A stretch of DNA of 64,000 bases from MGBC163016 sp964631345 (GTDB lineage: Bacteria; Actinomycetota; Coriobacteriia; Coriobacteriales; Eggerthellaceae): NCBI GenBank assembly GCA_964631345.1, contig CAZVWE010000001.1:186001-250000 (forward strand). The letters are read 5' to 3'. Made by a program: the position numbers and the translations under genes. The notes under the pieces were generated by a model. That model searched no databases. It had not been told where the DNA came from and worked only from the letters and a program-made list of their open reading frames with translations. Within the stretch, counting starts at the first letter, position 1; each line of letters starts with the position of its first letter. Positions 38,093 through 46,378 of this stretch are shown piece after piece.

Positions 38093-38328
38093 GGCCAACC
38101 TCCAAACATTTGAAGCGAATAAAAGCATTGCTTTATGTGGCCTTATTGTACCATCACAGCATTTGATCTCGGTGTTCGTTCTCACTATTTGTATTCAGAA
38201 CGTTGTGCATCGATCCATCCAATATAGAACACTAAGCCCTATAGATCCACCAGGTCGTAGTCGAGGTTATAGACAGTTAATTTCTGCAACCATGATCATG
38301 GATGTTATAACTCGAAAATCAAAGTACT

Positions 38329-38374
38329 AAAAAAAGCGAACCCCGGTGAACTTCCCAGTTCAAACAGGGTTCGC
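38329..38374 (-). terminator. Rho-independent terminator of tRNA-Ala
   Basis: Arms GCGAACCC and GGGTTCGC with an inner GAACTGGGAAGTTC hairpin are followed on the minus strand by seven T. It starts 13 bases past the tRNA 3' end. The outer stem is the same as in the hairpin behind tRNA-Pro. Confidence 0.85.
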
Positions 38375-38386
38375 AAACTAGATTTA

Positions 38387-38462
38387 TGGTGGAGTATAGG
38401 GGGCTCGAACCCCTGACCTCATGGCTGCCAGCCATGCGCTCTCCCAGCTGAGCTAATACCCC
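38387..38462 (-). tRNA. tRNA-Ala (anticodon GGC)
   Basis: On the minus strand the acceptor stem GGGGTAT pairs with ATACTCC (one G-U), followed by A and encoded CCA. The anticodon stem CATGG/CCATG encloses CTGGCAG, giving anticodon GGC. GGTTCGAGCC forms the T-arm. Length 76 nt. Confidence 0.96.
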
Positions 38463-38560
38463 TTAAATTGCGCAGATCACTATATCACATCAATCTACAG
38501 CTACAAAGCAAATCTATCACATGAGACATCCGATCAATGCCTCATGTAACGGACTTAAAC

Positions 38561-39424
38561 TTACGCCTTCTCTACAGCATCAAGGATAGGACTGAGTGCT
38601 CCTTCAGTGTCGTAATCAGCCACTCGTCCAGCATCTACAAGTTTGGCAAATCCCGGATCTAGCGGAAGCGTTGCTACTGCATCAATATCATATTTTTCTG
38701 CAACCACAGCTCCTTGCGGCTCTCCAAAAATGTGATGCTCTTTTCCGCAATCATCACATTTAAAGTAAGCCATGTTCTCAACAAGGCCAATTACTGGAAC
38801 CTTAAGCGAATTAGCCAAGTTAACAGCTTTACCAACAATGATAGAAACAAGTTCTTGCGGTGCAGACACTGTAACTATTCCATCTACCGGAAGCGATTGG
38901 AAAATTGTCAAAAATACATCTGATGTTCCTGGAGGCATGTCTATAAGCATCACATCAACATCGCCCCAATTCACCTCTGACCAAAATTGTACTAACGCAT
39001 TTGTAACTACTGGACCTCTCCAAGCAACTGGGGTATCCGCCTCAGGAAGAAGTAGGTTTACAGAAATCACTTTGATGCCTGATGGTGTTGTAACTGGATT
39101 AATTCCATCTTCATCAGCAGTTGGACGAACTGTAATTCCGAATGATTTAGGAATAGACGGCCCTGTTACATCAGCATCAAGAATTGCAACTTTTTTACCT
39201 TGTTTTGCAAGCTCAGCTGCAAGAAGGCTTGTTACTAATGATTTTCCAACGCCACCTTTGCCTGATACAACTGCAATGGTTTTTTTAATGTTAGAGCGCT
39301 TGTTTGGTTGAATCTTTGCACGCTCTTGAGACTCTGTACGAGAACCACAGCCCTCAACACTGCAACCAGAGCATGATCCTTCGCACTCTTCTGGCGCACC
39401 TTCTGGAATATTTTCTTCTGCCAA
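38561..39424 (-). CDS. Mrp/NBP35-family iron-sulfur carrier ATPase
   Basis: A 287-residue P-loop ATPase that builds and hands over Fe-S clusters. The N-terminal cysteine cluster CEGSCSGCSVEGC (about 14-26) is typical of the NBP35 branch. Walker A is SGKGGVGKS near 54, and DMPPGTSD and the FKCDDC cluster-binding CxxC follow. Start is TTG at 39424 with AAGGAG seven bases upstream. It is a single gene between tRNA-Ala and a small unknown protein. The target enzymes are not known. Confidence 0.92.
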   Translation of the reverse strand: MAEENIPEGAPEECEGSCSGCSVEGCGSRTESQERAKIQPNKRSNIKKTIAVVSGKGGVGKSLVTSLLAAELAKQGKKVAILDADVTGPSIPKSFGITVRPTADEDGINPVTTPSGIKVISVNLLLPEADTPVAWRGPVVTNALVQFWSEVNWGDVDVMLIDMPPGTSDVFLTIFQSLPVDGIVTVSAPQELVSIIVGKAVNLANSLKVPVIGLVENMAYFKCDDCGKEHHIFGEPQGAVVAEKYDIDAVATLPLDPGFAKLVDAGRVADYDTEGALSPILDAVEKA

Positions 39425-39537
39425 TTTTTTCTCCTTACTTAAAAAGAGCGACTCATTCGAGCCGCTCTCACAAACCTGACAAATCTAGAGCCTTAACTTT
39501 AAGGCTAGTCCATCTTACAGTTTATCGCAGCCTAGTG

Positions 39538-39831
39538 CTATTTCTCAGATGCGTAAAATATTGCTTCGTCAAACACATCCTTTAAGCTTTTTCCTTCCAC
39601 AAATGGAAGCTCTAAAAACTCAGAAATCGTGGGAACTAACGGGCTGCAATCAACATAGTGACCCTTTTCATTCTTTTGGGTCGTATCTTGTACTCTCCAA
39701 TACCTATCATTCACATCAGTCAGGTAATAGCACTTACCTGCATAGTCCATATAGACAGAATGATTGGCATGGAGATACTGTTGCAGATCGTCGTAGTCTA
39801 TCTCGAGCGCCTCATCACATTTGACACCCAT
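39538..39831 (-). CDS. Small protein of unknown function
   Basis: About 97 residues, soluble and acidic, with aromatic-rich YAGKCYYLTDVNDRYWRVQD in the middle. No family was recognised. ATG at 39831 follows AAGGGG; a GTG at 39858 extends the frame by nine codons without a site. It sits between the U32 gene and the Mrp gene on the same strand. Confidence 0.6.
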   Translation of the reverse strand: MGVKCDEALEIDYDDLQQYLHANHSVYMDYAGKCYYLTDVNDRYWRVQDTTQKNEKGHYVDCSPLVPTISEFLELPFVEGKSLKDVFDEAIFYASEK

Positions 39832-39949
39832 ATCAAGCCCCTTGTCTCTCGGCAACACTTATTGGAACATCCTTATTGAAACATCATAACAAGTTTGAGT
39901 GCACTTATCACTGTCGTTGTGCATAAGGTTATTTATTTCTATAAAGCAG

Positions 39950-41374
39950 CTATACATGTCTCGCACTTCTTCTGTAAGTACGAATACGAACAAATGAACC
40001 AGGGAAAACTTCAAAGGGACAATCAACCTCATAAATTGCGCATGATCTGTTGGCTACATCTACGTTTTGCAATGTATGGGTTGGCATTTCATCATCAAAA
40101 TCTACAACCCAATCAATTTTTCCTAAACAAAAACTTCTTGTTGATTTCCCTGGCGACATAACCTCAATTTCATCACCTTCTGCAAACCTGTTTCTACAGC
40201 GAAGAGTGATTCTAAAAGACCCATCAGAATCTGATGCACATGACTTTTTGCAATCAATAACATCAGCTACATGCACGCATTCTTGTTCATAGCCATCAAA
40301 ATCATCAGCCTGCTCAGCATCGCCAAAATAAAAACCTGTGCCATATGGCCTATGAGAAATTGCTTTGAGTTCTTCTTCCAATTCCTTATTAAGTACATCT
40401 CGTGAAGCGGCCAGATCATCATCTTCGTGATTGGACTTATTGGCTTTGTTGCTGGCGTTACTATCTGCGCTGTTGTCTTCGCTGGCTTTGTTTCTGGCGC
40501 TGTTGGCTTCGCTATCTTCGTCGTTGACGTTAACATTTTCGTTTTTTGTGGCATGCAAATTTTCAAAATCTATCGCTCGTCTGTATGCCCCAACAACAGT
40601 CGCAACATAAAACGCTTTTTTATTGCGACCTTCAATCTTTATGGAATTAACACCTGCTTCCATGAGATCACGAATGTGCGACACCATGCAAAGATCTTTC
40701 GCATTCATAATGAAACTTCCGGTGTCATCTTCAAACACAGGGAAATGCACATCTGGTCTTTTTTCCTCTTCAAGCGTATAGCTCCATCTGCAAGGTTGCG
40801 TGCAATGCCCTTGATTTCCAGAGCGCCCCGTTAAATAGCTGCTTATAAGACAACGCCCAGACACGGCCATACATTGCGCACCATGAACAAAAGTCTCTAT
40901 TTCAAGATCCTCAGGAATTTGAGCGCGCATAGCCGCAATATCTGCAAGCGACATTTCGCGTGCACAAACTACACGCTTAGCACCTAGCGAATGCCACACC
41001 TTGGCAGTTTCAGCATTAGCAACCGATGCCTGAGTGCTTACATGAAGATCACAATGCGGAGCATATTTTTTCGCAAGTTCAAATGCACCTAAATCTCCAA
41101 TGATTAGCGCATCTGCTCCTGTCGCATCTATTTGTTTGAAATACTCAGGTAAATCAGAAAGATCATGCTGCATTATCAAAACGTTACAGGTCACATAGAC
41201 CTTGCAGTTTGCTTTATGTGCAATATCAACTGCTAAAGACAAATTTTCCATCGAAAAGTTCGAAGCTCTAGCCCGCATACCGAATCTATTTGCTGAGAGA
41301 TAAACAGCGTCCGCGCCAAAATCAATCGCGGCGCGGAGCTGATCAAATCCCCCTGCTGGTGCTAGCAATTCCAT
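39950..41374 (-). CDS. U32-family protein (TrhP-like) with acidic insert
   Basis: The U32 domain begins MELLAPAGGFDQLRAAIDFGADAVY, with GRCLISSYLTGRSGN and CTQPCRW as the cysteine block near 173-202. YegQ/TrhP-type U32 proteins of about 450 residues hydroxylate tRNA wobble uridine. Here a stretch of about 60 residues (around 285-345) is low complexity, rich in Asn, Asp, Glu, Ser and Ala, and is not expected in the family. The C-terminal half resembles a nucleic-acid binding beta domain. ATG at 41374. A second U32 gene lies at 14361-16859. Confidence 0.85.
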   Translation of the reverse strand: MELLAPAGGFDQLRAAIDFGADAVYLSANRFGMRARASNFSMENLSLAVDIAHKANCKVYVTCNVLIMQHDLSDLPEYFKQIDATGADALIIGDLGAFELAKKYAPHCDLHVSTQASVANAETAKVWHSLGAKRVVCAREMSLADIAAMRAQIPEDLEIETFVHGAQCMAVSGRCLISSYLTGRSGNQGHCTQPCRWSYTLEEEKRPDVHFPVFEDDTGSFIMNAKDLCMVSHIRDLMEAGVNSIKIEGRNKKAFYVATVVGAYRRAIDFENLHATKNENVNVNDEDSEANSARNKASEDNSADSNASNKANKSNHEDDDLAASRDVLNKELEEELKAISHRPYGTGFYFGDAEQADDFDGYEQECVHVADVIDCKKSCASDSDGSFRITLRCRNRFAEGDEIEVMSPGKSTRSFCLGKIDWVVDFDDEMPTHTLQNVDVANRSCAIYEVDCPFEVFPGSFVRIRTYRRSARHV

Positions 41375-41402
41375 ACCATGTACCTAAATACGATGTGTCT
41401 AA

Positions 41403-41470
41403 GCTGTCATAAGGTGTGTTTATGTTATCAAATCGTCTACGTTGTCAAATCATCTAAGCCGTCAAATCAT
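41403..41470 (-). repeat. 17-bp tandem repeats of the clpB 3' end
   Basis: Units at 41454-41470, 41437-41453 and 41420-41436 are 17 bp, with a more diverged copy at about 41403-41419. On the minus strand the first is ATGATTTGACGGCTTAG, the last five codons of clpB with its stop. The next two are ATGATTTGACAACGTAG and ACGATTTGATAACATAA. Each carries a stop triplet at its end. Confidence 0.9.
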
Positions 41471-44177
41471 CAAGGTCAAAATCAATTGGCCCTTCAATTC
41501 GACACGTATATTCACCTTCTGCATCAATGTCTATAAGCACATGGCTTCCGTCGTGAAGTTCTCCTGTAATAACTTTTTGAGCAATGCGATCAACAACTTC
41601 GCGTTGAATCAATCTCTTCAAAGGACGAGCTCCGTAAACCGGATCAAATCCATCAATTGCAAGATGTTCCATTGCCTCAGGCGTTACATCTAAAGTGATG
41701 CGACGCTTGCTCAAACGATCACGTACCTCTTCAAGCTGAAGATCCACAATTGGCTCAATTGTTGAAATGCTCAATTCATTGAACGTAACGATATCGTCGA
41801 TCCTGTTTAAGAACTCAGGTCTAAAGGTAGCACGCAACGCATCTTGCATCTTGTTGGTGAAGTCCTGGATACGTTTAGCTGCCTGGCTTGCCGTCATCTT
41901 TGATATGTCTTCAATCATATCGCCCATGGTTTCGCCATCAGTATCTTCATTCATGTCATACGCACTGCTCTCAGCCGCATGATCACGTATGATCTGTGAC
42001 CCGATGTTTGACGTCATGATAATGATAGAGTTTTTGAAGTTAACGACTCTACCTTGTCCATCGGTCAAACGTCCATCATCTAACACCTGAAGCAAAATGT
42101 TGAACACATCAGGATGTGCCTTCTCAATTTCATCAAGCAAAATTACAGAATACGGATGCCTTCTCACAGCCTCAGTAAGCTGACCGCCTTCGTCATACCC
42201 AACATATCCTGGAGGCGCACCGATCAAGCGTTGAACGCTAAACTTCTCCATGTATTCAGACATGTCTATACGAATCATCGACTTGTCTGAATCAAATAAG
42301 TACTCCGCAAGTGCTTTTGCAAGTTCGGTCTTGCCAACACCTGTAGGACCCAAGAACAAAAATGTGCCAATTGGCTTTTCTGGATCAGACAAACCTGCAC
42401 GATTGCGTCTAATCGCACCAGATACAACATTGACTGCTGCATCTTGTCCAATAACACGCTTCTTGAGTTCCTCTTCAAGATCAACCAGTTTTTCCATCTC
42501 GCCTTGCATCATCTTTGTAACAGGAATTCCTGTCCAAGTTGATACAACCTGAGCAATCTCTTCTTCTGACACTTCTTCTTTTAAGATGGCGCCGGATTCT
42601 TGATTAGCCTTCAAGTTCTCTTCTGCTTCATGAAGTTCTTTTTGAAGTTGCGGAATGCGCGCATAGCGAATTTCAGAAGCAAGTCCTAAATCACCTGTAC
42701 GAGTTGCCTTTTCTTCCTCAAGATGAGCCGCATCAAGTTCAGCCTTTAAGTTCTGAACACCAACGATAACATCTTTTTCGTTTTGCCATGCAGCCTTTTG
42801 CTTATCAAGCTTATCCTTCGCATCGGCTATATCACGACGTAGCTTCTCAAGTCTTTCAGCTGAAGCCTCATCGGACTCTTTCATTAAAGCCTGCTCTTCG
42901 ATTTGCATTTGCGTTAGATGACGTTCTGCTACATCAACATCTTCTGGCATAGAGTCAATCTCTATACGAAGTCTACTTGCAGCCTCATCCATGAGATCGA
43001 TTGCTTTATCTGGCAAGAACCTATCAGAAATATACCTATCCGAAAGCTCAGCTGATGCAACTATTGCGCCATCAGTTATGCGAACGCCGTGGTGGATTTC
43101 GTATTTTTCTTTGAGTCCACGAAGAATTGCAATCGTATCTTCAACGGTTGGTTCGTTTACCATAACCGGCTGAAAGCGTCTCTCTAATGCAGCGTCTTTC
43201 TCAACGTATTTACGGTATTCATCAAGCGTGGTCGCACCAATTGCATGCAACTCACCTCTAGCAAGCGCAGGCTTAAGCATATTTCCCGCATCCAGAGAAG
43301 AATCTCCTCCGGCACCAGCACCAACAATTGTGTGCAATTCGTCTATGAACAAAATGATATTTCCGCCGGCTTCTTTAACCTCACGAAGAACCGCCTTCAA
43401 TCTGTCTTCGAATTCACCACGATATTTAGCACCTGCCATCATGGCGCCAAGATCAAGGGAAATAATCTCTCTGTCTTTAAGACTTGTTGGAACATCACCT
43501 GCAACTATTCGTTGAGCCAATCCCTCAACGATTGCAGTCTTACCAGTACCTGGCTCACCTATAAGTACTGGGTTGTTTTTCGTACGTCTCGACAAAACCT
43601 GAATGGTACGTCTAATCTCTTCTGAGCGCCCAATTACAGGGTCAAGTTTCCCTTCACGTGCCTGCTGAGTTAAGTTTTGCCCGTACTGCTCCAAAGCCTC
43701 AAACTGCGTTTTGTCAGTTTGCGAGGTCACACGCGTATTTCCTCGAAGAGACTCATATGCCGCCTCTATGTTTTTACGAGTAACCCCTGCGGTGCTTAGG
43801 ATTTTACCGGCTACATTTTTGTCTTCAGACAATGCGATAAGAAGATGCTCCGATGTTGCATAGCTATCCCCTAGCTTTTCCGCAATTTTGACAGCATTGT
43901 CTATCGTCTTTATAAAAGCCTGCGTAGGAGCCGGAATTGGAAGCGCATTGCCAGATGATTTTGGCATTTTCTCTATTTCATCTGTAATGTTTTGAGCAAG
44001 CCATACAGGGTCTGCTCCAATGCGCTTGATAATCGCAGAAATATTGTTCTCATCAGCATCCATCAATGCTTTGAGAAGATGTATTGGTTCAACCATCGAC
44101 GCGTCAGCATCGCTTGCAACGCCCATTGCGTTTTGCACTGCCTCTTGCGCTGTGACGGCTAATTTATCAAGCCTCAT
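41454..44177 (-). CDS. clpB: ATP-dependent disaggregase ClpB
   Basis: A 907-residue Hsp100 that works with DnaK to dissolve protein aggregates. Order: N-domain (Clp_N repeats, 1-150), AAA+ 1 with GEPGTGKT, the long coiled-coil M-domain (about 410-525) that separates ClpB from ClpA/ClpC, AAA+ 2 with GPTGVGKT, and the C-terminal D2-small domain. A polar insert of about 40 residues occurs after SNIGSQIIRDH in AAA+ 2. ATG at 44177 follows AAGGAAG. Last gene of the dnaK operon; its 3' end is tandemly repeated. Confidence 0.97.
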   Translation of the reverse strand: MRLDKLAVTAQEAVQNAMGVASDADASMVEPIHLLKALMDADENNISAIIKRIGADPVWLAQNITDEIEKMPKSSGNALPIPAPTQAFIKTIDNAVKIAEKLGDSYATSEHLLIALSEDKNVAGKILSTAGVTRKNIEAAYESLRGNTRVTSQTDKTQFEALEQYGQNLTQQAREGKLDPVIGRSEEIRRTIQVLSRRTKNNPVLIGEPGTGKTAIVEGLAQRIVAGDVPTSLKDREIISLDLGAMMAGAKYRGEFEDRLKAVLREVKEAGGNIILFIDELHTIVGAGAGGDSSLDAGNMLKPALARGELHAIGATTLDEYRKYVEKDAALERRFQPVMVNEPTVEDTIAILRGLKEKYEIHHGVRITDGAIVASAELSDRYISDRFLPDKAIDLMDEAASRLRIEIDSMPEDVDVAERHLTQMQIEEQALMKESDEASAERLEKLRRDIADAKDKLDKQKAAWQNEKDVIVGVQNLKAELDAAHLEEEKATRTGDLGLASEIRYARIPQLQKELHEAEENLKANQESGAILKEEVSEEEIAQVVSTWTGIPVTKMMQGEMEKLVDLEEELKKRVIGQDAAVNVVSGAIRRNRAGLSDPEKPIGTFLFLGPTGVGKTELAKALAEYLFDSDKSMIRIDMSEYMEKFSVQRLIGAPPGYVGYDEGGQLTEAVRRHPYSVILLDEIEKAHPDVFNILLQVLDDGRLTDGQGRVVNFKNSIIIMTSNIGSQIIRDHAAESSAYDMNEDTDGETMGDMIEDISKMTASQAAKRIQDFTNKMQDALRATFRPEFLNRIDDIVTFNELSISTIEPIVDLQLEEVRDRLSKRRITLDVTPEAMEHLAIDGFDPVYGARPLKRLIQREVVDRIAQKVITGELHDGSHVLIDIDAEGEYTCRIEGPIDFDLDDLTA

Positions 44178-44235
44178 AACCCACTTCCTTATTACTTATA
44201 TTTAAACTAATTCGATTTCAGTTATTAAATTTCAA

Positions 44236-44661
44236 CTATTTTGAAAAGAATCTTATTGTGCTTCCTGTATTAGTTAGCCAATGAAAAACTGGAGGCAGAT
44301 CAGACATCTTCACCAAAGAATTTGATGGATGCCCAGGATCTAATTCGCGTACACGACACGCCAGTCTTCTATATCTTCGCCGAACGTTTTCTAGGTTTTC
44401 TTCAGCCTCATCAAGACGTGTCTGCAGATCCAAGATCTTTGTAATTCCCGCGAGGTTAATGCCCTCTGCAGTAAGTTCATTGATTAACTCTAGTCGTTCC
44501 AAATCAGCCTGTGAGTACATTCTTGTATTACCGTTCGTTCGCTGAGGTGTCACGAGACCTTTCTGCTCATAAGCCCGAAGAGTCTGTGGATGCACACCAG
44601 CAAGCTGCGCGGCAACACCGATCATGTACAAAGGGCGATTCCTATCTGCTTGCGTTACCAT
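44236..44661 (-). CDS. hspR: Heat-shock repressor HspR (MerR family)
   Basis: A 141-residue MerR-type regulator: YMIGVAAQLAGVHPQTLRAYEQKGLVTPQRTNGNTRMYSQADLERL is the winged-helix HTH, followed by a short coiled coil. In actinobacteria HspR represses dnaK and clpB by binding HAIR elements and works with DnaK as co-repressor. Its ATG overlaps the dnaJ stop by seven bases. The dnaK promoter upstream carries a weak HAIR-like pattern. Confidence 0.95.
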   Translation of the reverse strand: MVTQADRNRPLYMIGVAAQLAGVHPQTLRAYEQKGLVTPQRTNGNTRMYSQADLERLELINELTAEGINLAGITKILDLQTRLDEAEENLENVRRRYRRLACRVRELDPGHPSNSLVKMSDLPPVFHWLTNTGSTIRFFSK

Positions 44662-45647
44662 GGCCTTTCAGCTTTCGGACTAGCAGCAAGGAAATCTTCC
44701 ATTGCTTGTTTTTGCTCATCGTTCATATCCACTGGAGTCCTTACATCAACCCTAATCTTTAAGTTTCCGTAAGTATCCTTATTCTTACTTTTAATATCCT
44801 TGGCACCCTTACCCTTAATAGTAAGGATGTCTTTGTCCTGAGTACCTGCAGGAATGGTTACACGAACCTTTGATCCATCAGGTGCAGGGACTACAATTTT
44901 GGTTCCAAGTGCAGCTTCAGCAACGTTTATTGGTAAATCCAAAATGACATCTGCTTTATCGCGGGTGAAATAAGGATGCTCAGTAATATGAGTAGTGATC
45001 AGAAGATCTCCCGCATCGCCGCCATTTGGACTAAGTCCACCTTTACCTTTATAGCGTAAACGCCCACCTTCACGGGCACCCGCAGGAACTTTTATATCTA
45101 TAGTGTCTGCTTCGCTCTTTCCAGGAATTCTAACCGTGACACGTTTTGTAGTTCCATTAAATGCTTCATCGAATGTCACATCTAACGTGACAGACATGTC
45201 TTGGCCTTTTTGCGTACGCGATGTACGTCCGCCACCAATATCCCAATTGCTACCAAAAGCACCTTCTCCGCTTCTGATGCTGTCTAAGATATCAGACCAG
45301 TCCATGCCACCAAAGCCGCTGAATCCGCTACCTCCACCTGTTGTATAAGTGTAGGTACCGCCATTTCCGCCACCAAAAATATCCTCGTAATTAAAGCCGG
45401 CGCCTCCGCCTTGGCCACCCCAAGGAATTTCGTTTTCATTAGCGGTTCCATACTGATCGTATAGTTCACGCTTTTTTTCATCGGATAGTACTTCGTAAGC
45501 TTCGTTAATCTCTTTAAACTTCGCTTCATCACCACCAGCATCTGGATGATGAGTACGAGCAAGCTTACGAAATGCCTTCTTTATTTCTGCTTGAGACGCT
45601 GTCCGCGGAACGCCCAACGTCTTATAGTAATCCGGTGTGGATGCCAT
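44655..45647 (-). CDS. dnaJ: DnaJ/CbpA-type co-chaperone
   Basis: A 330-residue J-protein. The J domain (1-70) has the HPD motif in RTHHPDAGG. A Gly/Phe-rich stretch follows (about 75-120), then the C-terminal substrate-binding domains. The zinc-finger cysteines of type I DnaJ are absent, so it is type II. ATG at 45647 follows AGGAGGT. It stimulates DnaK ATPase. Third gene of the operon. Confidence 0.95.
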   Translation of the reverse strand: MASTPDYYKTLGVPRTASQAEIKKAFRKLARTHHPDAGGDEAKFKEINEAYEVLSDEKKRELYDQYGTANENEIPWGGQGGGAGFNYEDIFGGGNGGTYTYTTGGGSGFSGFGGMDWSDILDSIRSGEGAFGSNWDIGGGRTSRTQKGQDMSVTLDVTFDEAFNGTTKRVTVRIPGKSEADTIDIKVPAGAREGGRLRYKGKGGLSPNGGDAGDLLITTHITEHPYFTRDKADVILDLPINVAEAALGTKIVVPAPDGSKVRVTIPAGTQDKDILTIKGKGAKDIKSKNKDTYGNLKIRVDVRTPVDMNDEQKQAMEDFLAASPKAERPW

Positions 45648-45674
45648 TCGCGTTCCACCTCCTACGTCCTATCG

Positions 45675-46373
45675 TTAATCTGTTTCTTCCTTTGGCTTTT
45701 CGCGCTTCTTGCCACCTGTAGTTACGGTAACCATCGCTGGACGAAGCACCTTTGTGCCCATCTTGTATCCCTTTTGGTAGACATCATTCACCGTTTCATC
45801 AAGCTGTGTTGGATCATCTACTGTACCTACAGCTTGTGCTTCAAGTGCATCAAATGCCTGCCCTATAGGATCAATCACTTCAACGCCATCTTTTTGAAGT
45901 GTATCTACAAACTTTGCAAGAACAGCCTCGACACCACTTAAAAGACCTGTCTCACCATTGTTTTTGGCATAATCGATGGATCTTTCAAGGTCATCAAGAA
46001 CAGGAAGTAAGCTTGAAACTAGCTTTTCAGCTGCTAGTGCCTTTTGTACTTCTTGCTGCTCTTTGGTGCGACGTCTGTATGTATCCCATTCGGCATGCAG
46101 ACGCATGTATTTGTCTTTCCACTCCGTCAACTCACGCTGTGCATCACTAACTGCAGCTTCTGCCTGAATCTCATCCATGGCATTATCAACAATGGCTGCA
46201 GCCTCTGCTTCCAACACTGCATCGCGAAGGTCTTCTTCGTTTGTATCTACATCACCGTTTTTGGACTCTTGCGCATTTTCCACATTGCCGTTTGCAGCGG
46301 ATGCGCCTTTCGGCGCATCCGTATTCAGATCATCTTTGGACGGGGCGGCTGAGTTGTTTCTAGGATCAGCCAT
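45675..46373 (-). CDS. grpE: DnaK nucleotide-exchange factor GrpE
   Basis: A 232-residue GrpE. An acidic, Asn/Ala-rich N-terminus is followed by a long coiled coil (about 65-130) and the C-terminal head with DGVEVIDPIGQAFD and VYQKGYKMGTKVLRPAMVTV, the diagnostic GrpE block. ATG at 46373 lies five bases after the dnaK stop. Confidence 0.96.
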   Translation of the reverse strand: MADPRNNSAAPSKDDLNTDAPKGASAANGNVENAQESKNGDVDTNEEDLRDAVLEAEAAAIVDNAMDEIQAEAAVSDAQRELTEWKDKYMRLHAEWDTYRRRTKEQQEVQKALAAEKLVSSLLPVLDDLERSIDYAKNNGETGLLSGVEAVLAKFVDTLQKDGVEVIDPIGQAFDALEAQAVGTVDDPTQLDETVNDVYQKGYKMGTKVLRPAMVTVTTGGKKREKPKEETD

Positions 46374-46378
46374 TTTGA

